A stretch of DNA of 64,000 nucleotides from Colwellia sp. (GCA_013215295.1 JABSOZ010000017.1:81968-145967); one strand, 5' to 3'. Numbered from the stretch's first letter, positions 39,309 through 49,402 are shown. Made by a program: numbers and translations. Notes: generated by a model not told the origin, from the letters alone.

Positions 39309-40673
39309 TTATGGATTCAACGCGGCCTTGATATCAGCTAAATTCACCAACTTCACATCAACTTTTAAGTAAACAACAGACTCTTCTTGCACCAGTATGG
39401 CTTCAAGAACACCGGGTAGTTCAATGAGTTGCTCAGCTACTTCATTAGCTTTCTCTTCACAATCGATATTTGTCGAAAATGTATAACTCTTCGATTTTTT
39501 AAGTGGTTTCATACTTATTGCGCCGAGGAACCAGAGTAATGTCACTAATGACATGACAAGGAATATTGCTTGTTCACCAAATTGACTGGCAATCGCTCCA
39601 CCGAGTATGCCCCCCATGAAAGCGCCTAAAAACTGACTGCTAGAGTATATGCCCATTACGCTACCTTTTACGCCAGCAGGAGCAATACGAGATAAAATTG
39701 ATGGCATCGTTGCTTCTAAGTAATTAAATGCCGTAAAAAACATAACGACTAATAACACTAACGTCCAAAAACCAAGGGGTAGATACCACAGTAATAATAA
39801 TGACGCAGCAAGTAATAAGATTGCGGCAGAGAACATCTGCTTTTCTTTTTGTTTTTTAATGGCCATGATCATAAATGGCACCATAAGAAAAAATGAACCT
39901 AGCAATGCAGGTAAATACAGTTGCCAATGCTGTTCTAACGCTAAACCACTAGCAACAAACTGTTTAGGCAAAGTAATAAAGCAAGCCGTTAACGCCATAT
40001 GAAGGATAAAAACGCCCCAGTTTAAGCGAGATAATTCTGGGTGACGAATAAGTTTACTGAGCTGTTCTGGCAAAGCGACACTGTCGCCTTTAGGGGCTTT
40101 GTTCACTGAGTTTGGCACCATAAACTGGATCATCACCATTGCAAAAACAGTCAATATTGCAGTAAACCAAAATAAACCACTTAAACCAAATGCTTCGGCA
40201 ACAATAGGTCCAAAAACCATAGCTAAAGTGAACGACAGACCAATAAACATACCTATGGTAGCCATCACTTTCGGCCGCTGTTCTTCACGACTTAAGTCAG
40301 CAGCCAATGCTAATACCGCACTAGCGATAGCACCCGTACCTTGTAATGCACGACCAAACACAACGCCATAAATAGTGTCAGACATTGCAGCAACAACACT
40401 GCCGAAAAAGAAAATAACCAAACCAAATAAAATAATGGGTTTTCTGCCATATTTATCTGACAATATTCCCATAGGAATTTGCAGCATTGCTTGCGTTAAT
40501 CCGTAAGCACCAATCGCTAAGCCTATCCAAATAGGGCTGAAACCGATCAGTTGTTCTCCGTAAATAGCAAAAATGGGCAAAATCATAAAAAGCCCAAGCA
40601 TCCGTAAACCAAAAACGGCGGCTAAGGAAAATGCAGCTTTCTTCTCAATACTATTTAAACCTGTGGTACTCAT
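39309..40673 (-). CDS. yajR: YajR-like MFS transporter with C-terminal YAM domain
   Basis: A 12-helix major-facilitator protein, probably a drug/proton antiporter at the inner membrane. The motif between helices 2 and 3 is GILSDKYGRKPIILFG, followed by VVFGRALQGTGAIASAVLAL. After the last helix, residues about 385-454 form a small ferredoxin-like YAM domain (EKANEVAEQLIELPGVLEAI, VVYLKVDVKLVNLADIKAAL), as in E. coli YajR. The frame starts at 40694, but the ATG at 40673 has TAGAGA before it and gives 454 residues, the same as E. coli, so I use it. It is divergent from uvrA. Confidence 0.92.
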   Translation of the reverse strand: MSTTGLNSIEKKAAFSLAAVFGLRMLGLFMILPIFAIYGEQLIGFSPIWIGLAIGAYGLTQAMLQIPMGILSDKYGRKPIILFGLVIFFFGSVVAAMSDTIYGVVFGRALQGTGAIASAVLALAADLSREEQRPKVMATIGMFIGLSFTLAMVFGPIVAEAFGLSGLFWFTAILTVFAMVMIQFMVPNSVNKAPKGDSVALPEQLSKLIRHPELSRLNWGVFILHMALTACFITLPKQFVASGLALEQHWQLYLPALLGSFFLMVPFMIMAIKKQKEKQMFSAAILLLAASLLLLWYLPLGFWTLVLLVVMFFTAFNYLEATMPSILSRIAPAGVKGSVMGIYSSSQFLGAFMGGILGGAIASQFGEQAIFLVMSLVTLLWFLGAISMKPLKKSKSYTFSTNIDCEEKANEVAEQLIELPGVLEAILVQEESVVYLKVDVKLVNLADIKAALNP

Positions 40674-40873
40674 GGAATTCTCTAAACGTGTCATAAAAAA
40701 GCAAAAATCGGCGTTATAGTATCACGACAAACACCTGAACAAAAACAGAGATTAATACTGATTATTTTCGAGTAATCATGCAATAATATGCGGTTCAAAC
40801 TTTACTCGGAATTGCTATACCTAGTCTATTAAGTTTGTTCCCATTCAGAATAACCTCATTAGAGTTGGTATAT

Positions 40874-43705
40874 ATGAAATATATAGAAGTACGTGGCGCA
40901 AGAACACATAACCTGAAAAATATCAGCTTAGATATTCCTAGAGAAAAATTAGTCGTTATTACAGGGCTTTCTGGTTCAGGTAAATCTTCATTAGCATTTG
41001 ATACCTTATACGCCGAAGGACAACGTCGCTATGTAGAATCATTGTCAGCTTATGCGCGTCAGTTTTTGTCATTAATGGAAAAACCTGATGTAGATCATAT
41101 AGAAGGATTATCACCAGCTATTTCTATTGAACAAAAATCTACTTCTCACAATCCCCGTTCTACTGTCGGTACGATCACCGAAATTTATGATTATTTAAGA
41201 TTACTTTATGCTCGTGTTGGCGAACCGCGTTGTCCGACACATCACCAACCTTTAGCGGCACAAACAAATTCACAAATGGTTGATAAGGTTCTAGCACTTG
41301 AAGAAGGCACTAAAGTCATGGTGCTTGCACCTGTGCTACAAGGCCGAAAAGGTGAACATGTAAAATTACTCGATAATCTTGCCGCACAAGGTTACATTCG
41401 CGCGCGAATAGACGGTGAAGTTTGCGACTTATCTGATCCACCAACATTAGCGCTTCATAAAAAACATACCATTGAAGTGGTTGTTGACCGTTTAAAAGTG
41501 CGTGATGATATTCAACTTCGCTTATCTGAATCATTTGAAACTGCTCTAGGGTTAACTGCAGGTACTGCTAAAGTTGCCTTTATGGACGAGCCAGACCGTG
41601 AGGAGTTAGTTTTTTCAGCAAACTTTGCTTGTTCACAATGTGGCTACAGTATGCAAGAACTTGAGCCTCGCCTCTTTTCATTCAACAATCCTGCAGGTGC
41701 ATGTAAAACCTGTGACGGATTGGGTAATCAGCAGTTTTTTGATGCTGCTCGTGTTATCACTAACCCTGAACTCAGTTTATCGGGTGGCGCGATCCGCGGC
41801 TGGGACAAACGTAACTTTTATTATTTCCAAATGCTGCAAGCATTATCAGGCCACTACGAGTTCGACCTCGAAAAACCCTTTAATAAATTATCAGAAAGTC
41901 ACCAAGCGTTAATACTTCGTGGCAGTGGTAAACAAGAAATTGAATTCAAATATATGAACGACCGTGGTGATGTGGTTATTCGTAAACACCCATTCGAAGG
42001 CATTCTCAATAATATGGAACGTCGCTTTCGTGAAACAGAATCGAATTCCGTACGTGACGAGTTATCAAAATATTTGAATAGCCAGCATTGCCCTGATTGT
42101 AATGGCAGTCGTTTGCGCCTTGAGGCACGCAATGTTTTTATTGCCGATACTCCTCTTACGCATATTTCAGAGCTGTCTATTTCAGACGCGTTAGACTTTT
42201 TTGAAAACTTGGATTTATCGGGTCAAAAAGCACAGATTGCAGAAAAAATTCTTAAAGAGGTTTGTGAGCGTTTAGGCTTCTTGGTAAACGTGGGATTGAA
42301 TTACCTTAATTTATCGCGCGCTTCAGGAACTTTATCAGGCGGTGAAGCTCAGCGTATACGTTTAGCAAGCCAAATAGGCGCAGGTTTAGTCGGGGTTATG
42401 TACGTTTTAGATGAACCTTCTATTGGTTTACATCAACGCGATAACGAACGTTTATTAAAAACCCTGATCCATTTGCGTGACTTAGGTAATACAGTGATTG
42501 TCGTTGAACATGATGAAGACGCTATTCGCGCCGCTGACTATGTAATAGATATTGGTCCTGGCGCAGGTGTTCATGGTGGTGAAATAATTGCTCAAGGTGA
42601 CGTGAATGATATTTTAGCCTGTGAAGACTCACTCACGGGTAAATACCTTTCAGGACGAGAATGCATTGAAATACCTAAAGTGCGCGTTCCTTTTGATAAA
42701 AAAAATGTTGTGCAACTTAAAGGCGCAACAGGTAACAATTTAAAAAATGTCGACTTAACGATTCCTAATGGTTTAATGACATGTGTTACTGGCGTTTCTG
42801 GCTCGGGGAAATCAACACTGATTAACGATACCTTATATAAGCTTGCTCATATTGCCTTAAATGGCGCAACCATCGACGAGCCAGCCCCCTATAAAGAAAT
42901 TATTGGTTTAGATTTACTCGACAAAGTTATCGATATTGACCAAGGACCAATAGGTAGAACGCCACGCTCTAATCCGGCAACTTATACTGGAATATTTACT
43001 GCCATTCGTGAAATTTTTTCCGCAACGCAAGAGTCTCGCTCTCGTGGTTATAAACCTGGCCGCTTTAGCTTTAATGTAAAAGGTGGACGCTGTGAAGCTT
43101 GTCAGGGTGACGGGTTGATCAAAGTAGAAATGCACTTTTTACCCGACGTTTACGTGCCTTGTGATGTGTGTAAGTCGAAACGTTATAACCGTGAAACGTT
43201 AGAAGTTAAATACAAAGGCAAGAGCATTCATGAAGTGCTTGATATGACTATTGAAGACGCTTTAACGTTTTTCTCGCCTATTCCTGCGATAAATCGTAAA
43301 TTACAAACCTTAATGGATGTTGGTTTAAGTTATATAAAATTAGGCCAATCAGCTACTACTCTTTCTGGCGGTGAAGCTCAGCGTGTTAAATTGTCTAAAG
43401 AATTATCAAAACGTGATACGGGTAAAACGCTTTATATTCTAGATGAACCCACTACCGGTTTACATTTCCATGATATAAAACAGCTATTACAGGTTATTCA
43501 TCGCTTACGTGATCATGGCAATACTGTCGTGGTTATTGAACATAACTTAGATGTAATAAAAACGGCTGATTGGATTATTGACCTTGGCCCTGAAGGTGGT
43601 GCTGGTGGCGGTGAAATACTCGTTGCAGGCACACCAGAACAAGTTGCAAAACATAAAACATCACATACTGCGCACTTTTTAAAGCCGTTACTTGCAAAAG
43701 GTTAA
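40874..43705 (+). CDS. uvrA: excinuclease ABC subunit A
   Basis: It is the DNA-damage sensor of nucleotide excision repair, working with UvrB. It is a double ABC ATPase: Walker [20 protein letters not shown] near residue 31 and [16 protein letters not shown] near 640, with two [24 protein letters not shown] signatures. Zinc-binding pairs CSQC/CKTC and CEAC/CDVC are visible. The frame extends upstream to 40835, but the ATG at 40874 begins [20 protein letters not shown] as in known UvrA, giving 943 residues (E. coli 940). No LexA box is seen in the 200 bp upstream. It is not paired with ssb, unlike in E. coli. Confidence 0.97.
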   Translation: MKYIEVRGARTHNLKNISLDIPREKLVVITGLSGSGKSSLAFDTLYAEGQRRYVESLSAYARQFLSLMEKPDVDHIEGLSPAISIEQKSTSHNPRSTVGTITEIYDYLRLLYARVGEPRCPTHHQPLAAQTNSQMVDKVLALEEGTKVMVLAPVLQGRKGEHVKLLDNLAAQGYIRARIDGEVCDLSDPPTLALHKKHTIEVVVDRLKVRDDIQLRLSESFETALGLTAGTAKVAFMDEPDREELVFSANFACSQCGYSMQELEPRLFSFNNPAGACKTCDGLGNQQFFDAARVITNPELSLSGGAIRGWDKRNFYYFQMLQALSGHYEFDLEKPFNKLSESHQALILRGSGKQEIEFKYMNDRGDVVIRKHPFEGILNNMERRFRETESNSVRDELSKYLNSQHCPDCNGSRLRLEARNVFIADTPLTHISELSISDALDFFENLDLSGQKAQIAEKILKEVCERLGFLVNVGLNYLNLSRASGTLSGGEAQRIRLASQIGAGLVGVMYVLDEPSIGLHQRDNERLLKTLIHLRDLGNTVIVVEHDEDAIRAADYVIDIGPGAGVHGGEIIAQGDVNDILACEDSLTGKYLSGRECIEIPKVRVPFDKKNVVQLKGATGNNLKNVDLTIPNGLMTCVTGVSGSGKSTLINDTLYKLAHIALNGATIDEPAPYKEIIGLDLLDKVIDIDQGPIGRTPRSNPATYTGIFTAIREIFSATQESRSRGYKPGRFSFNVKGGRCEACQGDGLIKVEMHFLPDVYVPCDVCKSKRYNRETLEVKYKGKSIHEVLDMTIEDALTFFSPIPAINRKLQTLMDVGLSYIKLGQSATTLSGGEAQRVKLSKELSKRDTGKTLYILDEPTTGLHFHDIKQLLQVIHRLRDHGNTVVVIEHNLDVIKTADWIIDLGPEGGAGGGEILVAGTPEQVAKHKTSHTAHFLKPLLAKG

Positions 43706-43747
43706 CTATACAATAAACAAAAAATAGAAATAAATATTAACAAACAA

Positions 43748-43789
43748 AAAAGGCGCGCATATTAAATTGATTTGGTATGCGCGCCTTTT
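43748..43789 (+). terminator. rho-independent terminator of uvrA
   Basis: A 14-bp perfect stem AAAAGGCGCGCATA/TATGCGCGCCTTTT with a 14-nt loop, 42 bp after the uvrA stop, ends in TTTTG on the plus strand. Confidence 0.85.
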
Positions 43790-43837
43790 GTCGTTAGTAT
43801 AGAAATACTGACTATAGAAACTACAGATAAGCATTAA

Positions 43838-44494
43838 ATGACTGAACAACAAACAAAACCTTCATGGCAAAACCTTTTTATTTATCTACTCGCTTTTTCA
43901 AGTGGCTTTTGCATTATGGGCATTGAGCTTTTGGGCGGCAGAATTCTAGCCCCATTTTTTGGCAGTAGTGTTCATATTTGGGGCAGTATCATTACCGTAT
44001 TTATGTTGAGCTTATCCTTTGGCTATCTTGCTGGGGGGAAGTTATCCACTAAGAATGCATCCTTAAAAAAATATGGTTTTATCTTTGTATTAGCGAGCAT
44101 CACGATTTTGCCTGTCGCTATATGGTCAACACCGATTATGGAAGTTATATTCCTCAATGTTGAAGATTCTCGATATGGTTCTTTACTTGCTTGTGCCGCA
44201 TTGTTTTTTATCCCAACGATTATCTTAGGCATGATTTCACCCTATTCTGTTCGTTTATTAGTGACTGATAAAGATAGCAGTGGACAAACAGCAGGGAAAC
44301 TTTACTTTGTTTCCACACTGGGTAGTGCATTAGGTACAATTCTTACTTCATTTTATTTTGTGCTATTTTTTGAAGTAGACAACATTATTATGGTATTTAG
44401 TTCAGTACTCGGCATGCTAGGTATTTGTGCTGTTTTCTTAAATAAATCTGCCAAACCACTTAACATAAATACAACAGGTGTTGTTCATGAGTAA
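43838..44494 (+). CDS. membrane half of a fused-type spermidine synthase-like protein
   Basis: A 218-residue protein with about six membrane helices (FIYLLAFSSGFCIMGIELLG, IWGSIITVFMLSLSFGYLAG, YGFIFVLASITILPVAIWST, ALFFIPTIILGMISPYSVRL, KLYFVSTLGSALGTILTSFY, IIMVFSSVLGMLGICAVFLN). The pattern GIELLGGRILAPFFGSSVHIWG and GMISPYSVRL is typical of the N-terminal half of large MFS/spermidine-synthase fusion proteins. Here the reading frame ends before the soluble domain, which is encoded by the next gene overlapping by 8 bp. The two chains probably work as one complex in the inner membrane. The transported or modified substrate is unknown. Confidence 0.78.
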   Translation: MTEQQTKPSWQNLFIYLLAFSSGFCIMGIELLGGRILAPFFGSSVHIWGSIITVFMLSLSFGYLAGGKLSTKNASLKKYGFIFVLASITILPVAIWSTPIMEVIFLNVEDSRYGSLLACAALFFIPTIILGMISPYSVRLLVTDKDSSGQTAGKLYFVSTLGSALGTILTSFYFVLFFEVDNIIMVFSSVLGMLGICAVFLNKSAKPLNINTTGVVHE

Positions 44495-45395
44495 AATTTC
44501 AATTTCAATTTTAACTTTAACTTTTTCTAGCCTGTTATTAAGTTTTTCGACAAGTCTTTCGGCAGAAATTATTCACCAAGAACGTTCGTTATACCGTAAT
44601 ATTTTGGTTGATGACAAAGGTGATTCACGCTGTTTAAAATTCAATGTCAAATCAAGTAAATCGAATCAAAGCTGTTTATATAAAAGTAACCCACAGCGCT
44701 TAGTATTTAATTATACTAAGCTATTATTTTCTGGGTTATTACTCATTGAAGAGCCAAAAAACATTCTTATTATTGGTTTAGGTGGCGGCACTATGTCAAA
44801 CACGCTTCATCAAATTTACCCGCAAAGTGTCATTACCAATGTAGAGATAGATCCTGCGGTTGTGAAAGTCGCTCGTCAATATTTTGGTTTTTTTGAAAAC
44901 CAAAATATTACATCAGTCATACAAGACGGTAGAATTTTCATTAAACGAGCCATCATAAAAAAGCAAAAATACGATTGGATAATTCTTGATGCCTTTAACG
45001 GTGACTACATTCCTGAACATCTATTAACGCAAGAGTTCCTACAAGAAACTAAAAGCTTACTGAATAAAGACGGAATATTAAGTGCTAACACTTTTTCGAT
45101 AAGTGATTTATATGCACATGAATCTGCAACGTATAAATCAGTGTTTGGCGACTTTTATAATGTACGAAACTATAAAAACAGCAATCGAATTATTTTAGCG
45201 GCTAAAGGCAAGTTACCCAGCTTTACGTTAATTAATCAGCGTGCAAGCGCATTACAAGAGCGCTTAACACCTTTTGGCGTCGACTTAATACAAGTAAGCA
45301 AACAGATGACATCAACGAGTACCGTGCAAGATTGGCCTGAAAATACCAAACTATTGACTGACCAATTCTCACCGGCAAATTTATTGAATAATTAG
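44487..45395 (+). CDS. spermidine synthase-like (aminopropyltransferase fold) protein with N-terminal signal
   Basis: Residues 1-26 (MSKISISILTLTFSSLLLSF then STSLSA) look like a signal peptide or the last membrane helix. The rest has the spermidine-synthase methyltransferase-like fold: ERSLYRNILVDDKGDSRCLK, ILIIGLGGGTMSNTLHQIYP (nucleotide/decarboxy-SAM loop), TNVEIDPAVVKVARQYFGF and DWIILDAFNGDYIPEHLLT. The frame opens at a GTG (44478), but the ATG at 44487 is the better start. It overlaps the membrane-half gene by 8 bp, so the two are translated together. True spermidine synthesis is doubtful, because several polyamine-binding residues of SpeE are not apparent. Confidence 0.75.
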   Translation: MSKISISILTLTFSSLLLSFSTSLSAEIIHQERSLYRNILVDDKGDSRCLKFNVKSSKSNQSCLYKSNPQRLVFNYTKLLFSGLLLIEEPKNILIIGLGGGTMSNTLHQIYPQSVITNVEIDPAVVKVARQYFGFFENQNITSVIQDGRIFIKRAIIKKQKYDWIILDAFNGDYIPEHLLTQEFLQETKSLLNKDGILSANTFSISDLYAHESATYKSVFGDFYNVRNYKNSNRIILAAKGKLPSFTLINQRASALQERLTPFGVDLIQVSKQMTSTSTVQDWPENTKLLTDQFSPANLLNN

Positions 45396-45433
45396 ACGCT
45401 CAACTTCACCTTTTATTGTTGAACCAGCATATA

Positions 45434-45459
45434 AAAAAGGAGCTATAATGCTCCTTTTT
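45434..45459. terminator. bidirectional terminator
   Basis: A perfect 10-bp stem AAAAAGGAGC/GCTCCTTTTT with a 6-nt loop lies between the spermidine synthase-like gene and the convergent small exported-protein gene. Confidence 0.85.
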
Positions 45460-45479
45460 ACCTACATAATTACTGTATA

Positions 45480-45992
45480 TTATTTTAAATAGCTAACCGC
45501 TTGATCTGTTACACAACGCGAAAAACTTTTTTGCCTTTCCTCTCTGCTCAATGAAGAAATACTTTGAGTAACTATTTGCATTTTCTCTTGTTTCTCTTTC
45601 GCTGGTAAGCTCTTTAATTGTTGGTAAAAACAACCGTATAATCCAAAATTTAATGCGACATCCGATTTCATCCCTTGACCTTCGAGGCACTTTGATAGTT
45701 TCTCAGCAAGTAAATTACGATCCATGTCTTCTACCAGCTCAGCCACCTGATAGTTTTCATTGCCGCTGTTTTTAGCCTTATCACATGCAAAAAACATATC
45801 GGCAACGGCCACGATTGGGATTAATTTTTTATGCTGTTCACTAAAACGTAATTTCAACCATTTGTCGTGTTCAAGTTCTTCGGATGTATTGTCCTGCGAG
45901 GCACTAGCGATGCTTGTCGCCAAAACAACACAAATTAATACTGAACAAGTTTGTAATAATATTCTCATGATTTTTTTTCTAAAGGTAAACAT
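45480..45992 (-). CDS. small exported protein, unknown function
   Basis: A predicted secreted helical protein. The signal peptide MRILLQTCSVLICVVLATSI-ASA is cleaved before SQDN, and the mature part has four cysteines (AVADMFFACDKA, LSKCLEGQGM, LYGCFYQQL, FSRCVTDQ), which may form two disulfides. The frame starts with TTG at 46001; ATG at 45992 (used here) and ATG at 45968 (starting right at MRILL) are both possible, and neither has a strong ribosome site. No family is recognised. It is divergent from the thioredoxin-like gene, with a gap of about 120 bp. Confidence 0.6.
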   Translation of the reverse strand: MFTFRKKIMRILLQTCSVLICVVLATSIASASQDNTSEELEHDKWLKLRFSEQHKKLIPIVAVADMFFACDKAKNSGNENYQVAELVEDMDRNLLAEKLSKCLEGQGMKSDVALNFGLYGCFYQQLKSLPAKEKQEKMQIVTQSISSLSREERQKSFSRCVTDQAVSYLK

Positions 45993-46110
45993 TCCATGCA
46001 ATTTACCTTACTCATGCATAAAAAGGCAACTATCCTTTGATGCGTTAAGCAAAACTTCACTCAATTAAATATCCATGCTTTAATAAGAAAAACCTTTTAA
46101 GTCAAATACT

Positions 46111-46605
46111 ATGATCTCTAGAAAATTAATCCCACTGTTATTTACTTTACTCTTCTGTTTAAGTTTTCCTGCACTCTGTAATGCTGAAACGGCAGGTCAG
46201 ATAAACGTTCTACAAAATTTTGATAAATTAATTGCGTCTCATAAAGGGAAAATAATCTACTTAGATTTTTGGGCATCGTGGTGTGGCCCTTGTCGAAAAT
46301 CATTTCCATGGATGAATGACATGCAGGAAAAATATCTTAAGCAAGGCTTAGTAATCATTAGTGTTAACGTTGATAACAATAAAGTATTAGCAGAAGAATT
46401 TCTTGCCGAAGTTCCTGCTAGCTTTAACGTTTTTTATGATCCTAAAGGAAAAGTTGCACGGAAATTCAAGCTTAAAGGGATGCCGAGCAGTTACATTTTC
46501 GACCGTTCAGGAAAAATGGTCAGTGCTCACGTTGGCTTTACCGAGAGTAAAATAAAAAAGTATGAGGAAGAATTGAACACATTACTCAGTGAGAAAACTA
46601 AATAA
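46111..46605 (+). CDS. TlpA-like periplasmic thioredoxin
   Basis: A secreted thioredoxin-fold oxidoreductase. The signal peptide MISRKLIPLLFTLLFCLSFP-ALCNA ends before ETAGQ. The redox centre is WCGPC in YLDFWASWCGPCRKSFPWMN (Cys near residues 59 and 62), and the cis-Pro lies in KLKGMPSSYIFDRSGK. In TlpA/ResA-type proteins the partner is often a cytochrome c or a surface protein under disulfide repair; none is evident here. At 164 residues it is of usual length. It is convergent with the PepSY-type gene, 106 bp away. Confidence 0.88.
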   Translation: MISRKLIPLLFTLLFCLSFPALCNAETAGQINVLQNFDKLIASHKGKIIYLDFWASWCGPCRKSFPWMNDMQEKYLKQGLVIISVNVDNNKVLAEEFLAEVPASFNVFYDPKGKVARKFKLKGMPSSYIFDRSGKMVSAHVGFTESKIKKYEEELNTLLSEKTK

Positions 46606-46711
46606 ACTCGTAAAAATTGATACCTAGCGTAATGGCATAAAGGGTTCGATATAGATCTCAGTAGGGTATTCGAATTAAACGCCTGTCTTAATATTTGAAA
46701 ATATATGAAGC

Positions 46712-47476
46712 CTATCGTTTTTTCTTCGAATACTTTACCCACATATACATACCGCTAATCGACAGTAAAATAAGCATAAAAGCGACAAGATCCATCAGTA
46801 TCACGCCAAAACCACCTAATATTCGACCTGAATGGGCATCAAGGATCACTCTTTCCCAATTTAAAAACTGAGACTGATATTTTATAGACGCTGCTGTTAA
46901 TTCTGACGGTGTGCCAGCTTCTGACGTAATCCACTTCGGTTCAACCAATGTATTAATTTTTCGCCAATTAAAGAAATCGCTATCTCCTTGGTAATAACCG
47001 TGTGGTGTTTTTAACAGTATGTGGCTTTGGGAAACGCTCATCGCTTGTATGGGTACAGGCAAATCACTTGAACTATCAAGTTTATCAACCAGCTCACCTT
47101 TATTAGTAAAGATAACTAATTGCTTTGTTGTTGCTAATAAACGATAAGCCTGAAACTTGCTCATACTAACAACGGCATCATCACTTTCATAAACCAGTTT
47201 ATCGTCTAACCAAACAAACTGTTCTGTAACTAGCCATTGTTTTTGTTGATAAAATCGGATATCACTCGGTGGTTTAATACCATAATGATTGAGTAATAAT
47301 GAACTGGTGATGGAATGTTCAGATAAAGAAAATAACGTCGTGTGGTTTAAAGCAATACCAGAGATAGAAAGAAAGATAATGAAGAGTGCTGAAAATATAC
47401 CGAGTTTACGGTGCCATTCACGTAAATAACGAATGATACGATAACTTATAGAGTGTGTGGATTTTTTCTTAATCAT
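46712..47476 (-). CDS. PepSY-associated membrane protein
   Basis: A 254-residue inner-membrane protein with a helix at residues about 24-45 (LGIFSALFIIFLSISGIALN) preceded by REWHRKLG, and another at about 224-246 (GVILMDLVAFMLILLSISGM). The His residues at the start of helix 1 and HT in ALNHTTLF could hold heme, as in PepSY_TM ferric reductase relatives. The large periplasmic segment ends ERVILDAHSGRILGGFG, the PepSY-tail pattern. It is the last gene of the leftward operon after the porin and FMN-binding genes, so electron transfer to a periplasmic partner is likely. This is an inference. Confidence 0.78.
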   Translation of the reverse strand: MIKKKSTHSISYRIIRYLREWHRKLGIFSALFIIFLSISGIALNHTTLFSLSEHSITSSLLLNHYGIKPPSDIRFYQQKQWLVTEQFVWLDDKLVYESDDAVVSMSKFQAYRLLATTKQLVIFTNKGELVDKLDSSSDLPVPIQAMSVSQSHILLKTPHGYYQGDSDFFNWRKINTLVEPKWITSEAGTPSELTAASIKYQSQFLNWERVILDAHSGRILGGFGVILMDLVAFMLILLSISGMYMWVKYSKKKR

Positions 47477-47524
47477 GTTAATGCGAGTTAAACCTAGCTA
47501 ACTAAACTGATAATAGGCAAAAAA

Positions 47525-48037
47525 TTAAACTTTTACCTTTTTATTTAACCAAAGCGCTAAACGTGCAACTTTAGTAAGTGCTCGTACCGACATGGTTGCG
47601 CCAGTTATACCATCAATATGTTGATTAAGCATGTTTTCTTTAGTTAAAGACGCTGAATGGAATTGTTTAGTAAAAAATTCATGACGTACTTCATCACCAC
47701 GAGATTCTCGATAAGCGAGTACTTTAACTTCTACAATTTGTTCACTTCTAATGTGAACGCCAATAGTAATAGGTTTTTCTTTGCCAATCTCTTCAAGTAT
47801 CCATACCGTTTCACTTTCTTGCTGCCAATACTTTAAACGTAATCGGCTGTATTGATGGCTCATAATTTCACTTATCACCACTTTATCTTCAGCCGATAAC
47901 CATAATGCTTTAGATTTAGGTATTACCCCGTTAAAAGAAGTACTAACAAACTGTTTAGACGTTTGATAAGTTTCCTTGGCAAATACAGGTGATTGTAAAC
48001 AAAACACGATGAGTAAAGTGAATATAATTTTAGACAA
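47525..48037 (-). CDS. exported FMN-binding domain protein
   Basis: A 170-residue periplasmic protein with the signal peptide MSKIIFTLLIVFCLQSPVFA before KETYQ. The C-terminal FMN-binding domain has the flavinylation motif DGITGATMSV near residue 144, where a Thr (second T) would carry FMN through a phosphoester bond in the presence of ApbE. EVKVLAYRESRGDEVRHEFF is the matching upstream part of the domain. Such proteins relay electrons in Rnf, Nqr and extracellular-reduction chains. It lies between the Fur-box porin gene and the PepSY protein gene, so it may pass electrons in iron reduction. No apbE is in the window. Confidence 0.85.
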   Translation of the reverse strand: MSKIIFTLLIVFCLQSPVFAKETYQTSKQFVSTSFNGVIPKSKALWLSAEDKVVISEIMSHQYSRLRLKYWQQESETVWILEEIGKEKPITIGVHIRSEQIVEVKVLAYRESRGDEVRHEFFTKQFHSASLTKENMLNQHIDGITGATMSVRALTKVARLALWLNKKVKV

Positions 48038-48075
48038 ATACTACTCCCCTACAAATAAGATATTTTAAAACATAA

Positions 48076-48106
48076 AAGTGAATGAGTAGATTATACTCAT
48101 TCACTT
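48076..48106 (-). terminator. hairpin between porin and FMN-binding genes
   Basis: A 13-bp perfect stem AAGTGAATGAGTA/TACTCATTCACTT with a 5-nt loop lies in the 126-bp gap after the porin stop, and T-rich bases follow on the minus strand. It may terminate part of the porin transcripts, keeping the downstream reductase genes at a lower level. Confidence 0.65.
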
Positions 48107-48163
48107 CCTTATGATTAACGCTGTATTAATTTAATGCAAGGGTTGCATTAAGATAGCGTTCAA

Positions 48164-49336
48164 TTAAAACTGGTAGCCAAAACCTACGTTAAAACCAGTA
48201 GAGTCTTTTGAACCACCTAACTCTTCTAAATCAGCTTTTATCACGACATTTTCATGTAAATAATAGTTGATACCAACGCTAATTGATTCAACTGCATGAG
48301 AAGAACTTAGTCCTGCTTCATTATTATATTCAGCATAACGAGCAAAAGCGCCAATTTTTTCATTGAACATGTAAGAAGGTTCAATATACCAACCTGTTTG
48401 CTCATCACGACCTAATGCTTTGGCTTCATCACCATCGATATCCCAAGCGGCATATAATGCACGAACGGTGAAGTTATCAACTTGATAAATAGCATGTGCT
48501 TGAAATAATGTAGCAGATGCATCATCAATACCAATAGCGCTTTGAGTCAAATCTGTTTGATACTGTAATGTTGCAGCTAATTCTAAGCCTGGAATAGCAG
48601 TATATTTTACACGGCCTGTGTAGGCTAGGTTTTCAGCTGAAGCTTTAGCAACCTTTTGACGACCGCCTCTGATTTTATAATCATCTCCAACTTTTAAACC
48701 ACTTGTTACAGCAGCATCAATAGCTAAACCAGGCGCTAACTTAAAGTTACCTGCAACACCGGCTTCCCACCAAGTTGCTGGAATAATATTTTTTTCAACG
48801 CCATTACGTTCAACACCGTAAAATGTTGGTGGCTCATGAGTTTCGTTAATAATTCCCACTGGGATTAAGAACAAACCTGTTTTCGTTGTGATTGTATCGC
48901 TGTAATCATACTCAACAAACGCTTGCTCAAGCTCAACTTCGCCAGCTTTACCGTCGCCAGCAATACTGTGTTCTAATTCGAACTCAGAGAAAAAACGGAT
49001 TTTATCAGTAAATTCATGACCAAAGAATAATACGAAACGGTGAAAATCAACTTTAGCTTCTTTGTCTTCATAATTGTTATAGTGTAACTCACCGTAACCA
49101 CCTATAGACGTGTTAGCAAATGGACTCGCTGAAGTGTTTGACTCAACTTGGTCAGCAGTCGCTTCAAGGCGTTCTTCTGTTTCGTCTAAACGTTTTTCTA
49201 AGCTTTTTAGTACTTCTTGCTGCTGTGCTATAACTTTACGTAATTCTTCAGTATCGTCACTTGCAGTAACTGCCGTGCTAGCAAATAAGCCAACGAGTGC
49301 TGAGGCAATTAGGGTTTTCTTCATCATGGGTGTCAT
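48164..49336 (-). CDS. iron-regulated outer-membrane porin (phosphate-selective-porin/LbtU-like)
   Basis: A 390-residue porin. The signal peptide MTPMMKKTLIASALVGLFAS-TAVTA is followed by a coiled coil (TEELRKVIAQQQEVLKSLEK, RLDETEERLEATADQVE) that probably anchors or trimerises it. A barrel follows (GGYGELHYNNYE, VLFFGHEFTDKIRFFSEFEL) and ends GFNVGFGYQF. The frame starts at 49417, but the ATG at 49336 gives the proper signal peptide. A Fur-box match lies at 49403-49421, 67 bp upstream, so iron limitation should induce it. The FMN-binding and PepSY genes follow in the same direction. The specific ligand is unknown. Confidence 0.85.
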   Translation of the reverse strand: MTPMMKKTLIASALVGLFASTAVTASDDTEELRKVIAQQQEVLKSLEKRLDETEERLEATADQVESNTSASPFANTSIGGYGELHYNNYEDKEAKVDFHRFVLFFGHEFTDKIRFFSEFELEHSIAGDGKAGEVELEQAFVEYDYSDTITTKTGLFLIPVGIINETHEPPTFYGVERNGVEKNIIPATWWEAGVAGNFKLAPGLAIDAAVTSGLKVGDDYKIRGGRQKVAKASAENLAYTGRVKYTAIPGLELAATLQYQTDLTQSAIGIDDASATLFQAHAIYQVDNFTVRALYAAWDIDGDEAKALGRDEQTGWYIEPSYMFNEKIGAFARYAEYNNEAGLSSSHAVESISVGINYYLHENVVIKADLEELGGSKDSTGFNVGFGYQF

Positions 49337-49402
49337 GTCCGTCAAAGTTTGTAGGGAGTTAGTTTTAATGGGGTGCGATAATACAGAAAAGAAAAACTTG
49401 AT

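Noticed and set aside
40735..40760. A possible LexA box upstream of uvrA (CTGAACAAAAACAG)
   Set aside because: The half-sites are 2 bp too close for the CTGT-N8-ACAG spacing, and the first is CTGA; I see no good SOS box for uvrA or ssb.
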